From Armatimonadota bacterium (GTDB lineage: Bacteria > Armatimonadota > Zipacnadia > Zipacnadales > JABUFB01): a stretch of 31,112 nucleotides of DNA. The notes beneath the pieces are model-generated. The model saw only the letters and a list, made by a program, of their open reading frames with translations. It did not search any database and was not told the origin of the DNA. This document shows positions 7,872 through 17,400 of the stretch, piece after piece. Both the position numbers and the translations under genes were made by a program. The stretch's first letter is position 1, and each line of letters opens with the position of its first letter. The stretch spans positions 1 to 31,112 of the forward strand of contig JAGPGE010000002.1 in the NCBI GenBank assembly GCA_018056145.1, read 5' to 3'.

Positions 7872-7910
7872 GGCCCGGCACGGTCTACCATGACCCGCCG
7901 GGCCTTCTCG
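7872..7910 (+). terminator. terminator-like hairpin after the ferredoxin gene
   Basis: GGCCCGGC (7872-7879) and GCCGGGCC (7897-7904) form a perfect 8-bp stem around a 17-nt loop, followed by TTCTC. It lies 29 nt after the ferredoxin stop and before the next promoter. The T-tract is weak, so termination may be partial. Confidence 0.5.
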
Positions 7911-7952
7911 TGTCCCCGAGCTGAGATCTTCGGGATTGAAGTGGTGTTCTAC

Positions 7953-7981
7953 TGGACATACTACAGTAAATAGTATATACT
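7953..7981 (+). promoter_or_regulatory. sigma70-type promoter of the secreted-protein gene
   Basis: TGGACA at 7953-7958, a 17-nt spacer and TATACT at 7976-7981, 36 nt before the start codon at 8017. It sits in a locally AT-rich stretch that contrasts with the GC-rich surroundings. Confidence 0.6.
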
Positions 7982-8016
7982 TGCCGTCGCAGGCGATTGA
8001 TGAGGAGTTGATCACG

Positions 8017-10002
8017 ATGAGAACCACTCTACACGCAGTCGTGCCTATGGTTCTGTCTCTGGGTCTCATCGCTGGACTCACCGCGGCATACGGGCAGGAG
8101 GGCGCTCCGCCCCGTTACCCGGTCGCGATTGCGGACACCAACGCGCTGGTGCAACTGGCCACCGTCGGCGTGGTTGCCGACACCTTCGGCTACGACGGCC
8201 TGGAAATGCTCTACCAGATCCGCGCCATGGATATGCCCACCGCGGACATCGTCCCTGTCTTCACACTCTCGTACCTGTCAGGCGAGAGCTACCGGAAGGT
8301 GGTTGAACAGCGGGTTGAGGGCAAGACCTGGGCGCAGATCGCCGAGAACCTCAAGGTCGAGCTTGACGCTCTCAACGACCTGGTGCTCCCCGCCGCGTTC
8401 CGCTTTACCACTCTCTCGACGGTTCCTGACGACGTGATGCTGGACATGATGACCTGTTCCGCCCTGGCCTTGAGTCTCGGGCAGGACCCGGACCGCACCA
8501 TGGACCTGTACCGGGTAGGCTGGCACCCCCTGGATGTCCTCACCGCGGCCCAGATCGCCCGCCGCAGCGGTCGCGAGGTAGCGGTGCTTCTCAGCGGCAC
8601 ACCGCGCGAAATCGACTGGCTCAAAGTCGCTCGTGATGCGGGCGTTGATCTCGCGCTGATGGCCGCTGAAGGCGGTCGCGTGCGGGACAACATGGAGCCG
8701 CTGGTGCGCGAACAGGCGCAGCGCAGTGATCTCGAGACCCGTTACGCGCTTGAGATTGCGGCTGAGAGCTACAAGGTTCCGTACGAGACGGTGCGGGACG
8801 TTCGCTGCAAGTACATTCTGAGCCCATCCGAGGTGGTTATCACCTTTTACCTCTCGGATCTCGGTCCGTATGATCCTTACCGTGTTGCCCGCTACTATGT
8901 CTGGGACGGTTGGCGCAGTTGGGGCCCCACCATTGTCGGCCTGGGCGTCCCGCGCAGGCATTTCGCGGACTGGTCCATCTGGGTCGGCGGCTCCGTCGAC
9001 TTCCTGGCGGTGGACGCCTGGGTGCTGCGCGATGCCCTCCTGGGCCATGCTCTGTACCACCGAGGCTTCGTGCCCGTTCCTGTCTATAGCTACTATGACC
9101 CATGGTTCACCTGGCGCGATGCCATCTTCTACGGCGGCATCTACCACCGGCACCACGTACCTTTCAGCGAATACTACCACTGGCGCCGCTCCGGCCGCAG
9201 TTGGCGTGACTACCCTCACCATATCAGGGACCGCGCCGACTACCTGCGGGAGACCGACATCCTGCATGGCCGGCGAGTGGGCATCATCGAGGGACACAAG
9301 AGTTACGAGCCGCCTCGCGCGCCTATCCACCGAGGCCCCGTTGGGCCAGAGTACCGCGGCGGCACTCCGGGCCCCTCCCGCTCGTCCGGTCCGTCTCGCA
9401 CCCCCGGTCTGATCGAGGGCCGCAAGTCGGCGCCGCCGAGCCAGCGGTACCAGCCCTCCGGCAGGCCCGGTTATGACAGCAGGCCGGTACCCCGCTACGG
9501 AGAGCAGTCCGGTCCGCGCTTCGAGGCCCCGTCGGGTCCGCGCCATGACAGCGCACCCACGCCTCGCTTCGAGGCGCCATCCGGCCGGAGCTTCGAGATG
9601 CCACAGCGGCCGGGCGGGCAGCCCGACAGATCGTGGTCTTTCGACCCGGGGCGTGACACGCCCGTTGGCGGTGGGCCAGTCTACAACGGTCCTCCGCCCG
9701 GAGCCACGCGGTTCGGCGAGGTGATCGGCGCTCCCAGCGGCTATGGTGGTGCGCACCGCTCTGGCAGCCCGGCTCTGGGTTCCCCGCGTCCGGGAGGACG
9801 CTCGCCCTGGAGCGGCTCCCAGGCCCGGCCGTCCTGGTCAGCGCCCGGCGGCTCAACCAGCCCTTCATGGTCCTCGCCCGGTCGCCCCGGTCGGCCATCG
9901 GGTTCCGGCTACGGGCTTATCACAGGCAGTCCCTCCGGCGGCAGACAGGCCACCACGCCTTCCGGAAGCCCCAGATCCGCTGGCGGAGGACGCAGGCGCT
10001 GA
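8017..10002 (+). CDS. secreted protein of unknown function with aromatic core and Pro/Ser/Gly/Arg-rich tail
   Basis: 661 residues. ATG 8017 follows GAGGAG (8002-8007) and begins a signal peptide (MRTTLHAVVPMVLSLGLIAG, cleaved near AYGQ). I do not recognise the family. Residues about 30-260 are helical, with motifs such as GKTWAQIAENLKV and IDWLKVARDAGV that look like a repeated 'sW..IA..lgV' helix-turn module. Residues about 290-430 are extraordinarily rich in Tyr/Trp/His/Arg (for example YYHWRRSGRSWRDYPHH). From about 430 to the end the chain is low-complexity Pro/Ser/Gly/Arg with near repeats of PRFEAPSG. This suggests a cell-envelope or matrix protein whose tail is disordered. It is monocistronic, with its own promoter and a strong terminator. 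Confidence 0.75.
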   Translation: MRTTLHAVVPMVLSLGLIAGLTAAYGQEGAPPRYPVAIADTNALVQLATVGVVADTFGYDGLEMLYQIRAMDMPTADIVPVFTLSYLSGESYRKVVEQRVEGKTWAQIAENLKVELDALNDLVLPAAFRFTTLSTVPDDVMLDMMTCSALALSLGQDPDRTMDLYRVGWHPLDVLTAAQIARRSGREVAVLLSGTPREIDWLKVARDAGVDLALMAAEGGRVRDNMEPLVREQAQRSDLETRYALEIAAESYKVPYETVRDVRCKYILSPSEVVITFYLSDLGPYDPYRVARYYVWDGWRSWGPTIVGLGVPRRHFADWSIWVGGSVDFLAVDAWVLRDALLGHALYHRGFVPVPVYSYYDPWFTWRDAIFYGGIYHRHHVPFSEYYHWRRSGRSWRDYPHHIRDRADYLRETDILHGRRVGIIEGHKSYEPPRAPIHRGPVGPEYRGGTPGPSRSSGPSRTPGLIEGRKSAPPSQRYQPSGRPGYDSRPVPRYGEQSGPRFEAPSGPRHDSAPTPRFEAPSGRSFEMPQRPGGQPDRSWSFDPGRDTPVGGGPVYNGPPPGATRFGEVIGAPSGYGGAHRSGSPALGSPRPGGRSPWSGSQARPSWSAPGGSTSPSWSSPGRPGRPSGSGYGLITGSPSGGRQATTPSGSPRSAGGGRRR

Positions 10003-10028
10003 CGACCCACCAGTAGCCACGCATACAA

Positions 10029-10060
10029 AGACCCCGGGAAGCACCCGCCTCCCGGGGTCT
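10029..10060. terminator. bidirectional rho-independent-type terminator
   Basis: Perfect 11-bp stem AGACCCCGGGA (10029-10039) / TCCCGGGGTCT (10050-10060) with a 10-nt loop, between two convergent genes. On the minus strand the stem runs into TTTGTATG and on the plus strand into CTCGTAG, so it should work best for the minus-strand TPR gene while still serving both. Confidence 0.8.
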
Positions 10061-10096
10061 CTCGTAGCTCGCGCCCGCCGCGTCTCGTGTTCGTCT

Positions 10097-11101
10097 CTAT
10101 CGCTCGATGCGATAGCCGCACTTGATGCAGAAGGCAGCCTGGCGGGGGTTGGGTTCGCCGCAGTCCGGGCACGGGACAGCATCAGCGGGAGTCTGGGTAC
10201 GGACAGCCGTTGCCCAGCTTGCGCCGTGGTCGTCCCCCGCGCCCTGCGGGGTAGATGTTGGGGGAGCTTTCGCCGGGACAGTCTCCGCTGTGCCCAGCAC
10301 GATCTCCGGTTCCTGGCCCACATGATCCTCGTCCACGAACTCGACTTCCTCATCCACCCGCCGCGAGGTGCGGATGCGCTGCAGGTCTGCCATCGCTCCG
10401 TGCAGGTCTGGGTCTGCCTTGAGCGCCTTCTTGAGCGCTTCCTCGGCGGCCTCGTATTCGCGGGAATACTCGTGACACAGGGCCAGGAGATGAAGCAGTG
10501 ATGGATCGTCGGCGCGCAGCTCTAAGCCGCGATCAATGTACCTCCGGGCCGCTCGCCAGCGTCCCAGGCGGATTAGCAGTTGCGCCGCTCCCGACAGCGC
10601 GAAAACACTCCGCGGGCTCAGTCCCAGCACCCGCTCGTAGGCCGCAACGCCCTGCTCCAGATTGCCCAGGGCGGCAAGGGTCACCGCATGATAGGTACAC
10701 AGCTCCACATTGTCCGGCCAGCGCTTCAGCGCGCCCTCGATGATCGCCAGCGCCCTGCCGGGATTGCCCGAGTTGAGATGCGACCGCGCGGCGATGAGAT
10801 GCGGCCCGATGCCCGCGCCCGGCCTCGACAGTCCCGGCGGCAATACCACGCTCCCCGCTGGCGTCTCCGCTCTCCCCAGTGCGTCCGAGACTGCGTCGCT
10901 GATCGCCGCCAGCATCTCGTCCGACGCCTCCGTCTCCGGCGTCGGCTCAACCACCAGCCCGTCATCCTGGACTCGGAGCACCAGGCGCGACAGCGGATCT
11001 TCGCCCAGCGCAGCATGCAGGCGCCCGTCTTCGTTGAGAGCCGTGAGGATCCGCAGCAGGTAGTCGGCCGCGAAAGACGGGCCGTCCGGGCTATCGTTCA
11101 T
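10097..11101 (-). CDS. TPR protein with C-terminal zinc ribbon
   Basis: 334 residues. The N-terminal 90 residues are unrecognised (acidic, helical). From about residue 98 to 245 there are four or more TPR-like helix pairs, for example HLIAARSHLNSGNPGRALAIIEGAL, AVTLAALGNLEQGVAAYERVL and LALCHEYSREYEAAEEALKKAL. After an acidic linker the protein ends in a zinc ribbon, CPDCGEPNPRQAAFCIKCGYR (two CxxC pairs). It starts 16 bp after the stop of the GspF-like gene on the same strand, so it is probably the last gene of the pilus-like operon, and a scaffold or assembly role there is an inference. The start ATG 11101 has only a weak Shine-Dalgarno. Confidence 0.75.
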   Translation of the reverse strand: MNDSPDGPSFAADYLLRILTALNEDGRLHAALGEDPLSRLVLRVQDDGLVVEPTPETEASDEMLAAISDAVSDALGRAETPAGSVVLPPGLSRPGAGIGPHLIAARSHLNSGNPGRALAIIEGALKRWPDNVELCTYHAVTLAALGNLEQGVAAYERVLGLSPRSVFALSGAAQLLIRLGRWRAARRYIDRGLELRADDPSLLHLLALCHEYSREYEAAEEALKKALKADPDLHGAMADLQRIRTSRRVDEEVEFVDEDHVGQEPEIVLGTAETVPAKAPPTSTPQGAGDDHGASWATAVRTQTPADAVPCPDCGEPNPRQAAFCIKCGYRIER

Positions 11102-11117
11102 GGCAGTGGCCGCCTAC

Positions 11118-11978
11118 TCATGCGCTCGCGCCCTCAAGGTATTCCTCAAGAGCGCACAGAAGCTGTCGTTCGGCTTCGGTCCGCAACAAGTCCGCGGCGC
11201 GTTGCCCCATCACGTCCAGCATGACGTCCTCTTCGCCGATCTTCAGCATCTCGATCACCAGCGGCGAGAAGAGCGGGATCGCTGCCAGCCGCTTGTACGC
11301 CCGGAACCCATCCTGCCACGGCATGTCCTCCACCATCTCCCTCACCTGCGCCGCGGCATCATCGGGGAGCACCTCGGCCGCCTCCTGCAGGGCGCGTGGC
11401 ACGGGGACTCCGGCGCCCACCATCACCCCGAGGCCCAGGCAGAACAGGGACACGCGCACCATCGGCGCCGTGTCCTGCAACGCCTGCTCGATGATCTGCT
11501 CGCACCCATCGGCGCTGCTCCCCTCGCGACCCGCGGACAGTCGTGCGATCAGCCGGTAATGCTGCAGCCGCTCGTGCAGCCGCAGATCGCTGTCGATGAG
11601 GTCCGCCCATGCCGTGAGGGTCTCGTCCATCACGCCGCCCACCTCGCCCGCCCGCACCAGGTACCGCGCAGTCGCCGAGAACCAGTCCGGGTGCTTGCCC
11701 ATCGCCTGGCTGAGCGACTCACCCGTGTCGAGGCGGCTCAGTATGTCGAGTATTGCGTGGCGGAACTCCGGTTCCGGAGTGTTCTCCTCAAGGAGCCGAA
11801 AGCACTCAGTGAGGTTTACCCCCGACCGCAGAAGCACCGCTAACCTGCGGGCGAAGTTCGCAAGCGTCACGCGTCGCTGAAGCTCGGAAATTCCTGCCAA
11901 CCGGAACACCTCCAGGTTCGTTTCACGCGCGTTAGCTTCTGCGCTCCTTGATTCGGCACCAGTCCTGCGGGACTTCAC
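11118..11978 (-). CDS. GspF/PilC-like protein lacking transmembrane segments
   Basis: 286 residues (GTG start at 11978). Two tandem type II secretion F domains can be read. Domain 1 (about 35-135) has ANFARRLAVLLRSGVNLTECFRLL and the GEVGGVMDETL signature. Domain 2 (about 170-286) has SLFCLGLGVMVGAGVPVPRALQ and MLKIGEEDVMLDVMG. Canonical PilC/GspF proteins are about 400 residues with three transmembrane helices, one pair between the domains and one at the end. Here the linker (LQHYRLIARLSAGREGSSADG) and the C-terminus (LLCALEEYLEGASA) are short and not membrane-like. The gene follows the PilB ATPase by 24 bp. A soluble partner or regulator of the ATPase is plausible, as is a degenerate platform protein with a second, full copy elsewhere. 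Confidence 0.75.
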   Translation of the reverse strand: MKSRRTGAESRSAEANARETNLEVFRLAGISELQRRVTLANFARRLAVLLRSGVNLTECFRLLEENTPEPEFRHAILDILSRLDTGESLSQAMGKHPDWFSATARYLVRAGEVGGVMDETLTAWADLIDSDLRLHERLQHYRLIARLSAGREGSSADGCEQIIEQALQDTAPMVRVSLFCLGLGVMVGAGVPVPRALQEAAEVLPDDAAAQVREMVEDMPWQDGFRAYKRLAAIPLFSPLVIEMLKIGEEDVMLDVMGQRAADLLRTEAERQLLCALEEYLEGASA

Positions 11979-12002
11979 TGGGACCGAAGGAGCGACATCG
12001 GG

Positions 12003-13832
12003 CTATTGGTCCGACGGGTCGTAGCTGACCCGGATGACCTCCTGCGCCGATGTGATGCCCTGGTTGATCTTGAGGAGCCCGTCGTACTTCAGGCTCTTCA
12101 TGCCCGTGCGCAGAGCGATCTGGCGCACCTGCGCCCCCGTGGCCCCACTGGTGATGGCGTCGCGGAGCTCGTTGTTCATCACCATCAACTCATACAGCGC
12201 CACACGGCCGGAGTACCCGGTGTTGCGGCATCGGGTGCATCCCCGGCCCTTGTGGAACTGGATCTTCTTCGCCTGCTCCGGGCTCAGCTGCAGGCGTTCG
12301 AGTTCCACCTCGGTGGGCATGCAAGTCTCGCGGCAATGAGTACAGATGCGCCGCACCAGCCGCTGGGCCAGCACGCCGATGAGCGATGACGCGATGATGT
12401 ACGGCTCGATGCCGATGTCGATGAGACGCGTCGCCGCGCTGGGGGCATCGTTGGTGTGAAGAGTGGTGAGTACCAGGTGTCCCGTGAGAGACGCCCGGAA
12501 GGCCATCTCGGCGGTCTCTAGGTCGCGCGACTCACCCACGAGGATGACGTCCGGGTCCTGGCGCAGGATGTGCCGCAGGGCCCGGGCGAAAGTCAGGTCA
12601 ATGCGAGGGTTCACCTGGGTCTGGGTGATGTTCGCGACCTCGTACTCAATGGGGTCCTCGACGGTGGTGATATTCCGCGTCTCATCGTTGATTGCGTGCA
12701 GCGCGGAGTACAGCGTCGTACTCTTCCCGCTGCCAGTGGGGCCGGTGACCAGGATCATTCCCTGGGGCATCCGGATCAGTTTCTCGAAGTCTCGCAGCAC
12801 TTCGGGCGAGAACCCCAGTTGCGTCAAGGACACCAGCACCCGGCTGCGGTCCAGCAGGCGCATGACTACCTTCTCGCCCCAGAAGGTGGGCAGCGTCGAG
12901 ACACGCAGGTCCACTATGGTGTCCTCGATTGATGTGGCGAAGCGTCCGTCCTGGGGCAGGCGCGTCTCGGAGATGTCGCAGTCCGCGAGGATCTTGATGC
13001 GCGAGACCACCGGGGCGTGCATATCCATATCCAGCCGGGCCTGCTCCATCATCCGGCCGTCTACCCGGTAGCGCACCCTGAAGTCCTGGGCGCCGGGCTC
13101 AATGTGGATGTCGGAGGCCCGCTGTCGGATGGCCTCCGCGAGCAGCTTCTGCACGATCTGTACCGTCACGCCCTGGTCCACGACATCCGCAAGAGATCGG
13201 TCGGTCCCGGGGCCGAAGCTGTCCAGTTGCTCCGCCACGTGGGTATCGAGCCGCTTCGCGGTCGCCGCCGTGTTTACCTGGGCGACCGCCGCCTGGGCGT
13301 AGTAGCGGTCAATGGCGGCCATCAGTTCCTGCGGGTCCACCTCGATGGCTTCAACGCGCCTGCCGGTGCGGGCGCGAATCGCGTCCAGGGCGAAGACGTC
13401 AGTCTTGTCGGCCATGGCGACCACGAGCCGCTGCTCGCTGATCTCCAGCGGCAGCACCCGGTGCTCTTCGGCGAGAACCTTGGGGACTTCGCGCAGGGCC
13501 TCTGGGTCCACGTTGTACGATTCCAGCGAGGACTTCGTGGGCCGCAAGGTGCGTGGCCCACGCCCCGGTGCTCCCGCGGCCGCAGAGGGTGCCGGGCCCG
13601 GGGGCTCTGGTTGTGCCTGCTCATGGGGCGTTTCGGGCTCCGGGTCCTCTCCCACGGTCTCGGCCACATCCGCCAGGTCGCTGGTGGTCACGTGCCCGCT
13701 CCTAATCAGCGCCGCGATGAGACTGATGCCCGACCGTTCGGCTGTCTCCTGGGCGGCGGCGATCTGAGCGGGCGAGACCTTGCCCTGGGCCACCAGTGCC
13801 TGGGCAATCTGCGATTCGCGATTGGATGCCAT
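12003..13832 (-). CDS. type IV pilus assembly / type II secretion ATPase (PilB/GspE family)
   Basis: 609 residues from ATG 13832, chosen because GAGGAG lies just upstream; the longer frame adds 80 codons of no recognisable content. An N-terminal MshEN-like helical segment (about 1-60) is followed by a Pro/Ala/Glu-rich linker (about 64-95) and a second MshEN-like domain. The ATPase core has Walker A GPTGSGKST (364-372), the Asp box EDPIEYE, a Walker B region VGESRDLETAEMA (about 430-445; the usual form is VGEIRDxETA) and the His box TLHTNDAPSAATRL. A CxxC...CxxC zinc site (CTHCRETC, CTRCRNTGYSGR) is intact. This is a hexameric motor at the inner membrane that powers pilin polymerisation or pseudopilus extension. 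It leads the minus-strand operon with the GspF-like and TPR genes. Confidence 0.93.
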   Translation of the reverse strand: MASNRESQIAQALVAQGKVSPAQIAAAQETAERSGISLIAALIRSGHVTTSDLADVAETVGEDPEPETPHEQAQPEPPGPAPSAAAGAPGRGPRTLRPTKSSLESYNVDPEALREVPKVLAEEHRVLPLEISEQRLVVAMADKTDVFALDAIRARTGRRVEAIEVDPQELMAAIDRYYAQAAVAQVNTAATAKRLDTHVAEQLDSFGPGTDRSLADVVDQGVTVQIVQKLLAEAIRQRASDIHIEPGAQDFRVRYRVDGRMMEQARLDMDMHAPVVSRIKILADCDISETRLPQDGRFATSIEDTIVDLRVSTLPTFWGEKVVMRLLDRSRVLVSLTQLGFSPEVLRDFEKLIRMPQGMILVTGPTGSGKSTTLYSALHAINDETRNITTVEDPIEYEVANITQTQVNPRIDLTFARALRHILRQDPDVILVGESRDLETAEMAFRASLTGHLVLTTLHTNDAPSAATRLIDIGIEPYIIASSLIGVLAQRLVRRICTHCRETCMPTEVELERLQLSPEQAKKIQFHKGRGCTRCRNTGYSGRVALYELMVMNNELRDAITSGATGAQVRQIALRTGMKSLKYDGLLKINQGITSAQEVIRVSYDPSDQ

Positions 13833-14003
13833 GGAACGCTCTCCTCGGCGCTGCGCTGGGTGTTCCTTCGATGCTGTCGGACTGTGCAGACAATTCGACT
13901 GGTGCACGGGTTCTCCTTCCGTCCAGTACGGGGGCAAGGAGGCGGCGGGCATTTCGGGGAAATGGCGAGAGCCGCAGCACCGCCAACGCGGGAGGCCACG
14001 CCG

Positions 14004-14465
14004 ATGGGCGCCTTCGATGAGATCCTGAAGCTGCTTCAGGGCGCCGGAGCCGAACACCACGTCATGGAGCATGAGCCGGTGCGCACCAGCGAGCAGGCGG
14101 CGCAGGTCCGGGGCACGGAACTCGGACAGGGCGCGAAGGCCCTGGTGCTTGAATGCGGCGACTCCCTGCTGATGGCGGTCATATCGGCAGCGAAGCAGGT
14201 GGACTTCAGGGCGCTAAAGCGCGAACTGGGCGAGAAACGGGTGCAGATGGCGTCGCCCGAGAAGGTCATGCAGGCAACCGGTTGCGAGCCCGGTGGCGTC
14301 CCGCCCTTCGGCCATCTCTTCGGCCTGCGGGTGATCCTCGACCCGGCCCTTCTCGAGTATGAGTGGATCGACTTCAATGCCGGCGAGCGCACCCGCTCTG
14401 TGGAGATGCGCGCCACCGACTACCTGCGCCTGTCCGGGGCCGAGGTCGTCTCCTTCGCGAAGTAG
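14004..14465 (+). CDS. YbaK/aminoacyl-tRNA deacylase-type protein
   Basis: 153 residues. ATG 14004 is preceded by GGAGG (13991-13995, 8-nt spacer); longer readings have no support. The body matches the YbaK/ProX editing-domain fold: HHVMEHEPVRTSEQAAQVRG, then QGAKALVLEC, then CEPGGVPPFGHLFGL (the GxxPP(F/V)G strand typical of the family), ending in the ATDYLRLSGAEVVSF segment. Members hydrolyse mischarged aminoacyl-tRNAs such as Cys-tRNA(Pro) or Ala-tRNA(Pro) in trans. Which mischarged tRNA is used here cannot be told. It is divergent from pilB with a 171-bp spacer and convergent with the large glycosidase gene (13-bp gap). Confidence 0.85.
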   Translation: MGAFDEILKLLQGAGAEHHVMEHEPVRTSEQAAQVRGTELGQGAKALVLECGDSLLMAVISAAKQVDFRALKRELGEKRVQMASPEKVMQATGCEPGGVPPFGHLFGLRVILDPALLEYEWIDFNAGERTRSVEMRATDYLRLSGAEVVSFAK

Positions 14466-14478
14466 CGGTCAGGACGCC

Positions 14479-17400
14479 TCATGGCACCCGGATGCGGTAC
14501 TGGAAGGCCTTTCCGTCGTGTTGCAGGACAAGCCTTCCGTCCCGGACCGAAGCGTCACGGGGCGTCTCCGCACCTTCATCATCCACCGCCCAGACCGTGA
14601 CACCATCGGCCGGCAGGCCCAGTTCCGCAGCGCTCAGGCTGGCCTCGAAGGGCCTGCTGTCGGGCAGAGGCGTGAGAGCGAACCCGTCCGGCGCTCTTTC
14701 AAGGCGGAACGCGCCGTCCGTCACCGTGACGCCGAAGTCCACCTTGGTGCCTTCCGAGTTGAACCGCGACGGCTCCGTGGGCTCTGCGGCCGGCGGAGGG
14801 GTGAGGGATATCCCGGTCACCTGCCCGTTCTCTCGGCGCACCACAAGCGTGCCCACCAGGACGGAGTCACCGCCCGTTTCCGAACCCGCCGGACCACGCA
14901 GTGAGAGCCGCCCCTTGCTGTCATACAGCCCAACCGCGAACCGGTATTCGCTCTCCGCGTCCTCCGGGATCTCCTTGACCCGGGTGTAGCGTACCTCGCC
15001 CGACCACTTGTCCGTAGTCGGGCTGGGCCGGTGGTCATCCTGGAAGGCGATCTTATCCCGTCGCTGCGAGGCGCCGGAGTAGAAATGGACGAAAGCCATC
15101 ATATCTCGCGGGGCGGCCTCGTCTGCCTCCCAGACCAGGTCGTAGCTGAATCTGCGGCCGCCGAGGTACCGGAAGTTCTCAACGCGGGGCTCGATGCGCG
15201 CCCGGCGATCCGGATCATCCGTCCGGGCATTGCAGTACCAGTACCCCGGCGCGGTGGTGCTTTCCTGCCAGACGCCCGCGTTCCGGTGCATCTCACAGGT
15301 GATGTCGCGACCCAGCACGAGATACCCATACTGGGGCAGCGTGCGCCCTTCCACAATCCAGTCGCGCTCGCCCCGGTTCACGTAGACACGTGTGCCGCTG
15401 TCCCAAGTGACGATCATCCGGTGGATGTCGCCGTCCACGAACTCCACCTGCCGGACTGCCCGCAGCGCCAGGTGTCGCGCGACGGGCTGGGCCAGCCAGT
15501 ATTTGCGCACGGCATCGCGGCCCCAGCTTCGGCCGTCCACCATGAGCGCGTGGCCGGTGAGAATCTCGGCTGAGATGTAGTCATCCGAGTTGATCCCGTG
15601 GTTGATCCGGTCTAGCCCGCCCTGGTAACGGTCCGAGTAGCCGACGCCGTGCTGGATGAACCGCGCGTGGTTCACTGCGTCGAACCATGGAACCCGCTGC
15701 CAGTCCTCGCAGGGCGCGTAGATCCGGAACCGGTCGGGCTTATCGGCCAGTGCGAGGTGCTGCGCATCAGCCCCGTCCAGGTAGCCGATGAGCTGGTCGT
15801 GGCCCGCCTCCGACGTCATGGGTGCGTTGTTCCCGAGAAAGTCCCGAATATACGCGAAGGCCTCGCCCCACATCTGCCGCGTCTCAGTGGACGGGTGGAA
15901 GTTCCCCTCGCGGTCGTAGTAGTCGAAGCATCCGGCCGAGGTGAACACGTCGATGAAGTAATGACTGGGCGACACGCCCTCCTTGATGAGCGACAGGTTC
16001 CGCGCGAGGAAGGGCATGAAGCTGTCGGGTCGCCAGCGGTACGACTGGGCTTCGCGGCTTTCATTGATCCACGCCTTGATCGGTTCGCCGCCCCGAGTGA
16101 AACAGATGGCGTCATAGGTGTAACCCGTGGCGTCCGGGTAGAAGTCGATGTAGTTATCATGCAGTCCCCACGGTATATCCGCCGGGTCGCAGACCTGCCC
16201 GATCTTCCGCATGTCCTCAATGGTGCCCAGCGCGGGGTTCGGCGGCCAGATGTCAGGCAGGCGGTAGTCATAGCCCCAGCGCTGCCAGGCGTGCACGGTG
16301 AGGAAGCTGTCGGTGAGCCCGTAGCGGATCATCTCCCGCATCCGGTCGGCAATATCGGCGTATCGCCCGCCCCAGATGTCGAAGCAGAACCGTCCCGCGA
16401 GCCTCTGCACGCCTCCAGCCGGCGGCTTGTCGTAGATCGGTCGGTAGCGCACTGCGCAGTCGAATGCTCCGGTCTCTCCGGCGACCAGTGTGAGCATCCC
16501 GTTCATGTGCGTATGCAGGGCGTAGCGCCTCGCGTCCGGGTTCACGTCGAAGTGGTCCGGCGGCACATCCACCGCCTGCAGCAGTGACAGGCCGCCCTCG
16601 AAATCGCACCCCACGTGGCTGGTGGCGAGATTATGCCCACCGAATACCGCGCGGAAAGCCTTCGGGTTGCGGATCGCGTACCCGTGCCCGTAGTAGACCA
16701 CCTGGGCGATTCGGTCGCAGGGCCCAAGGGCGAAGTCGGTCACCCGCTCGGGGCAGTCCCAGGCGATGCGCAGACCGTCCTCTTCCGTGTACACGGTGAG
16801 GTTCAGGTCGATCTCCTGGCCATCCTTGCGCAGGTGGTGGGCGTGGATCGCCCGGCCGTTCTCGATCCGCGTGGAGTAGTCCAGAAACTCGATTGACGTC
16901 GGCCAGCGCACCGCGGGCTGCCCGAGGATGTCCAGGGTGAAGCCGTCGAAGCTCACCGAAGACCGCCGGCTCACCAGCGTGAGCGTGCCGTCCACGATGC
17001 CACGCTCCGAGGGCGTGAAGACCGCCGCCACCGCATTGTCCCCATCCCCCAGGAGGAATGTGAAGCGCTCGTCGGCCTTCAGCGTGCCCTCGACGATTCT
17101 GCGCCCTGCCTGCACGGCTTCATCCGTCGCTTGCTGGAAGCTCACCTTGCGCGGCGCAGGCGGGCTTCCCGCAACCACCGTCGGCTGGGCCCAGTAGGAC
17201 GAATCGCAGGTGGTGTTCTTGTTCGGTCCCGGGTGGCTTTCGAGCCGCAGGAGGATGGTCTTCCCGGCGAAGGCGCTCAAGTCGACCTCGCCCGGCGCCC
17301 AGGCCTTCGCGTCGGTGAAGTTCTCGTAGATGACCCGCGAATCCGCGCCTGTTGGGTCCGTGCCCGCCCAGACGCGGAAGAGCACGCCGTCGCTCGGGGG

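Noticed and set aside
5948..7891. 647-codon minus-strand frame opposite the homocysteine genes
   Set aside because: It is fully antisense to HcyBio and the ferredoxin, shows no family motif and has no Shine-Dalgarno at its start.
8278..9756. 492-codon minus-strand frame opposite the secreted protein
   Set aside because: It is an antisense shadow of a gene with signal peptide, promoter and Shine-Dalgarno. Composition is Arg/Gly/Val-rich without motifs.
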